From contig JAPTVL010000395.1 in assembly GCA_028065725.1 (NCBI GenBank), forward strand, positions 1 to 11,463: 11,463 nt of DNA, in the 5' to 3' direction. Position 1 is the stretch's first letter, and each line of letters opens with the position of its first letter. This DNA is from Betaproteobacteria bacterium (GTDB lineage Bacteria > Pseudomonadota > Gammaproteobacteria > Burkholderiales > Rhodocyclaceae). Below are positions 8,065 through 11,463 of this stretch, in pieces. Both the position numbers and the translations under genes were made by a program. Below the pieces are notes generated by a model. It was not told the DNA's origin, made no database searches, and saw only the letters and a list, made by a program, of their open reading frames with translations.

Positions 8065-11000
8065 ATGTCCCAGCCTCCACGACATGCAATGCCCCACACA
8101 CAGGCTCCTCGCCAGCAGCGGAGCCCTGCACGGATCACGGCACTCGACGGTACACAGTACGAAGTCGTCAGCACCCAGAGCCACAGGTCCAAGCGCGGCA
8201 CGACGTACAAGGTAACTCTGCTGCGCAACTGCAAGGTTCCAGTCGCCGATGTTCTGCCCCTTTATAACCCTGTAGCCGCGGCACCAGTCACTACGCACCG
8301 TACACAAGGGTGCGTAGTGAAAGAAGCGACTAAAGCGAGCAAACACGCGGGCTCCAGGACCGGTGTCATTCGCGGAGTTGGGAGCTGCCAGCGCGAAATG
8401 ACACCAAGCGCCGGCAGCCCGCCCCAGGAGGCCACCAGCCCGCTGGAGCGTGGCTCTGCTCGCGCGCCACTCCTCATCGGATTCGACGCCGAATGGGTGG
8501 ATGTCGGCAAAGGGCGTCGAAGCGTTCTTAGCCAGCAGTTTTGCGTGCGCGCAGCCGATGGGTCGCTGGTGACCGCGGTGTACGAATTTCCGCTAAGGCG
8601 CCGTGGGCGGACACGCTATCGGCTTTCTTCCATGCTCAAGGCCCTGTTCGAGGACTTGCAAGCTGTCGGGATTGATGTGTCGCTGTACTCAGCCCGAGGG
8701 GCCGTACCGTCGCCGGTGAAAGCGGCCACTGCGGACGAGGCTGCCGGCAAGCGAAGTGGCAAGAACCCCAAGGATCGTGCGCAGAGGACGCCCACGTTCG
8801 CTGTTGTCCTCCTTTCCCACTACAGCATCGTCGACTTCACTACCTTCTACGACTCTCAGGATTTGCTTCGGCTGGTTGATAGCGCCCGCGGGACCGTGGT
8901 GACAACCGCGCGGCCCTTGTCGATTCGAGTCACCGATCAGTGGCGCAACAGCTCGCGCAGGATCGTGGTCCACTTGCGCGACACCATGATGCTTGCCGCT
9001 GCAGGGTCCAAACTCGCCGCGCTTGGTGAGCGCGTTGGCCTGCCGAAGCTTGACCTTCCAGAAGGGTATGCGAAGGACGGTATGGACCGCCTACAGGCCG
9101 AACGTCCCCAAGACTTCATTTGCTATGGAGCGCGCGATGCTGAGGTTGCCTTGCTGCACGCCGAGAAAGTCATCGGCCAGACGGCTGGCGTGGTACCGAT
9201 CAGCCTGGGTAGCCAAGCAGCAAGAATCTTCCAGGAGGCCATCTGCTCCGAGCGCTCGTGGACCAAGGAGCAGTTCGATTCAGAATTTCGCGGTCTGAAC
9301 AAGGTCACCGAGAAGATTACTGACGGGGCGGGGATGAGGACGCACAGCTACCTCACCCCCCGCACCGAAGCCACGATGTTGCTCGATGTCTCCACACGCT
9401 GCTACTTCGGCGGCCGGAATGAATGTTTCCTGTACGGAATCCATAGAGCGCCTGCTGGTCGTGTCTGGCACGACTACGACCTCGCCAGTGCGTACCCGAC
9501 TGCGATGGTCTTGGTGCCAGACCCTGATTACAGCCAGCCCCCCGGCATCCTCACAGGACGATTGGGGCGCGGCATGATCGGTCCGACTAGTTGGTCGTTC
9601 GGCTACGTGCACTTTCGCTTTCCCGACAAAGTCTTCTACCCTTGCCTTCCCATCAAGGACGATGCGGGGCGTGGCCTGGTTTTCCCCCGCGAAGGGGAGA
9701 CCTGGGCCAGCGCTCCCGAGCTGTGGCTAGCGCTGGAAATGGGGGCGCAGATTGACCTCATCATGCCGATGCTCGTGCAGCCGACGAAGAACTCCTACGG
9801 GCTTGCAACCGGTGTCAAGCGCTTGGTTGAGCTGCGGCTCGAAGCACGGGCGCAGTTCGGCAAAGGATCCACAGAGGAGCTGGCTGCGAAGGAACGCGCA
9901 AACAGCTCGTACGGCAAGCTGGCGCAGGGACTTGCCGGTACACGCGTGTATTCCACTCGGCATGACAAGACCGACCGGGTGCCACCTTCATCCATCACGT
10001 CTGCCCCGCACGCAGCGCTCACAACAAGCCTGGTCCGTATGATCGTCAGCGCCGCGATGAACGAGCTGCACGCGCTCGGGTACATCATTGCCAGCATTAC
10101 GACCGACGGCTTTCTGACCGACGCTCCAGAAGAGGTTGTCGCCGGTCTGGCGCTCGGCGGGTTCGCCCCCGACGTGGAGCGATCGCGTCACCTCCTGGCA
10201 GGGGACACGACCATCTGGGAAGAAAAGCACGCCTGCCGGACTTTGGTGATGCTCTCCACTCGCACGGGCTTCGGTGTCGATCGCGTGGACGGTCGTAAGC
10301 TCCCTGCGGCCGGCGGCGCGTACAAGCCAGACGCGCCCATGATCGCAAGGTTCAAGGCTTTGGGGCGAAAAGCGCACGAAGCCCAGCATGGTCCAACCGA
10401 CGCGATCCTTGATGGGGGTGAGGCCATGGACAAGGAATTTGTCGCCTTGGGCCGTGCCGAGGCCCTGGCGGAACTCGCGATGAAGCGCGACGGCCGCATT
10501 GTTGTGAATCTCCATGCTTTGCCCTCCGCCAGGGATTACGTCCAGCGCGGCGCTGACGGGGTAGGCAGCGATGTGAAGCGGGAAATCCGCTGGGAGTTCG
10601 ACTACAAGCGCCGCCCGCTTCCGGAGACCGTGCACACGGCGCAATTGACGCTTGACGGAGTGACCTACGAGCATGTGAGCTACGCGACGAAGCCCTGGGC
10701 CACCTTCGGTGACTGGCTGAGTGGCCGAGGCGCTATGGATCTGGCCCGGGAGGGCTCTGTCAAGACCGAGCACGATGCGCAAGGCGTTCTTGCCCGCATT
10801 GGGCGAGCCCTCGAATCGACCGACCGGAAAACCTACATCCGGGGTGGTGCTCATCGCGCAGCGGCGATCGCCACGCTTCGCGGTCTACGCAGCAGGCAAC
10901 TGATCTGCGATTGGCTCGATGGCACGGAGGGCCCCTTGGTGTGCGGCCGTATCGGCCAAGCGTTCGAGGTTGAATTGACCGCCAACGACTGGAAGAACGC

Positions 11001-11121
11001 GGGGCGACCCTCACGCAGCGCTATCGACTTTGCCCTCCTGAACCATTACGGCGAGACGCTCGAAACGCTCGGTGTGAGGCGCGTCAGCGACAGCGAGCCG
11101 GAGGCGGCTTCTGCGCGCTGA
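8065..11121 (+). CDS. Family B DNA polymerase with proofreading exonuclease, phi29/pipolin-like
   Basis: A template-directed DNA polymerase of family B (organellar/viral/mobile-element type), about 1018 aa. From the ATG at 8065, the 3'-5' exonuclease shows Exo I FDAEWVD (Asp141, Glu143), an Exo II-like HYSIVDF (Asp257; the usual Asn is absent) and Exo III YGARD (Tyr354, Asp358). The polymerase shows motif A DLASAYP (Asp472), motif B KERANSSYG (609-617) and motif C ITTDGF (Asp681). Spacings Exo II-III (101) and A-B (137) are close to those of phi29 polymerase (103 and 134). Oddities are TTDG instead of DTDS, RTG (733-735) where KxY is expected, an N-terminal extension of about 130 residues, a basic low-complexity insert (about 209-243), and about 335 residues after motif C. 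The start is uncertain: GTG 7888, ATG 8065, GTG 8317 and ATG 8398 are all in frame, none with a strong ribosome site. I chose 8065 because it lies outside hsdM and the downstream codons show coding-type G/C third positions. It probably replicates a mobile element; primer-independent synthesis is an inference. Confidence 0.9.
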   Translation: MSQPPRHAMPHTQAPRQQRSPARITALDGTQYEVVSTQSHRSKRGTTYKVTLLRNCKVPVADVLPLYNPVAAAPVTTHRTQGCVVKEATKASKHAGSRTGVIRGVGSCQREMTPSAGSPPQEATSPLERGSARAPLLIGFDAEWVDVGKGRRSVLSQQFCVRAADGSLVTAVYEFPLRRRGRTRYRLSSMLKALFEDLQAVGIDVSLYSARGAVPSPVKAATADEAAGKRSGKNPKDRAQRTPTFAVVLLSHYSIVDFTTFYDSQDLLRLVDSARGTVVTTARPLSIRVTDQWRNSSRRIVVHLRDTMMLAAAGSKLAALGERVGLPKLDLPEGYAKDGMDRLQAERPQDFICYGARDAEVALLHAEKVIGQTAGVVPISLGSQAARIFQEAICSERSWTKEQFDSEFRGLNKVTEKITDGAGMRTHSYLTPRTEATMLLDVSTRCYFGGRNECFLYGIHRAPAGRVWHDYDLASAYPTAMVLVPDPDYSQPPGILTGRLGRGMIGPTSWSFGYVHFRFPDKVFYPCLPIKDDAGRGLVFPREGETWASAPELWLALEMGAQIDLIMPMLVQPTKNSYGLATGVKRLVELRLEARAQFGKGSTEELAAKERANSSYGKLAQGLAGTRVYSTRHDKTDRVPPSSITSAPHAALTTSLVRMIVSAAMNELHALGYIIASITTDGFLTDAPEEVVAGLALGGFAPDVERSRHLLAGDTTIWEEKHACRTLVMLSTRTGFGVDRVDGRKLPAAGGAYKPDAPMIARFKALGRKAHEAQHGPTDAILDGGEAMDKEFVALGRAEALAELAMKRDGRIVVNLHALPSARDYVQRGADGVGSDVKREIRWEFDYKRRPLPETVHTAQLTLDGVTYEHVSYATKPWATFGDWLSGRGAMDLAREGSVKTEHDAQGVLARIGRALESTDRKTYIRGGAHRAAAIATLRGLRSRQLICDWLDGTEGPLVCGRIGQAFEVELTANDWKNAGRPSRSAIDFALLNHYGETLETLGVRRVSDSEPEAASAR
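8288..8320. repeat. Perfect 12-bp inverted repeat inside the polymerase gene
   Basis: TCACTACGCACC (8288-8299) and GGTGCGTAGTGA (8309-8320) are exact reverse complements separated by the 9-base loop GTACACAAG. The repeat falls in the part of the polymerase gene coding for a linker between the small N-terminal segment and the exonuclease domain. TTTATAAC lies about 20 bases upstream (8261-8268). The repeat could be an operator, a hairpin in mRNA or single-stranded DNA, or a protein-binding site; which one cannot be decided from sequence. Confidence 0.8.
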
Positions 11122-11142
11122 TGAGTATCTGGGGGTGCTGGC
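11122..11142. other. Convergent gap between the polymerase and the right-edge gene
   Basis: Only 21 bases separate the polymerase TGA (plus strand) from the TAA of the minus-strand gene. No stem with a T-run is visible, so no intrinsic terminator can be assigned to either gene. Confidence 0.5.
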
Positions 11143-11463
11143 TTACTTGAGCGGCTCAGTCATCCTGCGCATGCGCTCGACCGCGATGGCCAGCGGCACG
11201 CCGTGGCCGCGCAGTTCGAGCAGCCTCGGCCACGGCGGGTGCGGCGGCATCTCCAAGTTGTCTGGGCGCCCGGCAGCACGCCGAGCGGCCACCATGGCGT
11301 CCTGGATGTCGCGGCGCTGGTGCGAGATGCCGTGAAAGCCTGGCCACTGTGCCATGGCGGCCATGAGCGCCTGGGCCTGGTGCGGGCTGTCATGGGTGGC
11401 GACCGCGCAGGCGTGCGCCAGGCGATCGCGGAAGACCTTCTCCGGCAGCCGCCACGTCCACGC
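11143..11463 (-). CDS. Unrecognised protein, C-terminal part only (about 106 aa visible)
   Basis: The frame is open from the window edge to a TAA at 11143-11145, so the start lies outside the window. The visible part begins AWTWRLPEKVFRDRLAHA and continues with WPGFHGISHQRRDIQDAM, a proline-rich stretch, and HGVPLAIAVERMRRM near the end. It is probably mainly helical with basic and aromatic patches, and no catalytic motif is recognised. It does not match any family I can name with confidence. It lies tail-to-tail with the polymerase gene, so it belongs to a different transcript. That it is a real gene is supported by its uninterrupted frame, protein-like composition and lack of a better frame; accessory or plasmid-type origin is a guess from the neighbourhood. 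Confidence 0.6.
   Translation of the reverse strand, partial: AWTWRLPEKVFRDRLAHACAVATHDSPHQAQALMAAMAQWPGFHGISHQRRDIQDAMVAARRAAGRPDNLEMPPHPPWPRLLELRGHGVPLAIAVERMRRMTEPLK

Noticed and set aside
8398..8400. ATG at 8398 as the true polymerase start
   Set aside because: It would give a phi29-like distance to Exo I, but its best ribosome-site match is about 13 bases away and the upstream codons (8101-8260) look coding. Kept only as an alternative.
10828..10836. KTYI (residues 922-925) as the phi29 KTY motif
   Set aside because: The tetrapeptide matches phi29 KTYI, but it lies about 240 residues after motif C instead of about 40, so it is probably a coincidence.
9988..10854. Open frame (288 aa) antisense to the polymerase
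   Set aside because: It is fully covered by the polymerase motif B-C and thumb region on the other strand, with no family signature; a high-GC shadow.

Overview
The window looks like part of a high-GC Pseudomonadota genome. The coding sequence is GC-rich with strong third-position G/C preference, which suits Burkholderiales or Pseudomonas relatives, but this is inferred from composition and protein style only. No rRNA, tRNA, IS element, integrase or CRISPR array is visible.

Left three quarters, minus strand (about 7920 down to 117): a complete, intact Type I restriction-modification operon in the order hsdM, hsdS, hsdR, followed by a YgjP-type (DUF45/M48-like) metallopeptidase gene. hsdM and hsdS overlap by 8 bases (ATGTCTGA). 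hsdS and hsdR share one base in a TGATG junction. The peptidase starts 4 bases after hsdR. Such tight packing implies one transcript and coupled translation. HsdM and HsdS would form the sequence-specific N6-adenine methyltransferase, HsdR would add DNA translocation and cleavage, and the peptidase is an accessory gene of unknown role.

Centre (7921-8064): a short, AT-richer divergent intergenic region with a perfect 10-bp palindrome. It probably carries the start signals for hsdM on one side and for the polymerase on the other.

Right part, plus strand (about 8065-11121): a family B DNA polymerase of about 1018 aa with all three proofreading exonuclease motifs and polymerase motifs A, B and C recognisable. 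Motif spacing resembles the phi29-type (protein-primed and relatives) branch. Motif C reads TTDG instead of the usual DTDS, the downstream KxY position reads RTG, and the protein has long N- and C-terminal extensions. Such enzymes normally replicate phages, linear plasmids or integrated self-replicating elements, so its presence beside a Type I R-M operon suggests a mobile or accessory island, possibly pipolin-like. No recombinase, terminal protein or att site lies in the window to prove this. A perfect 12-bp inverted repeat sits inside the linker-coding part of the polymerase gene.

Right edge (11143-11463, minus strand): the C-terminal part of an unrecognised protein, convergent with the polymerase and cut by the window end. 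The most interesting item is the unusual polymerase, its inferred primer or partner requirement, and its divergent pairing with the R-M operon.
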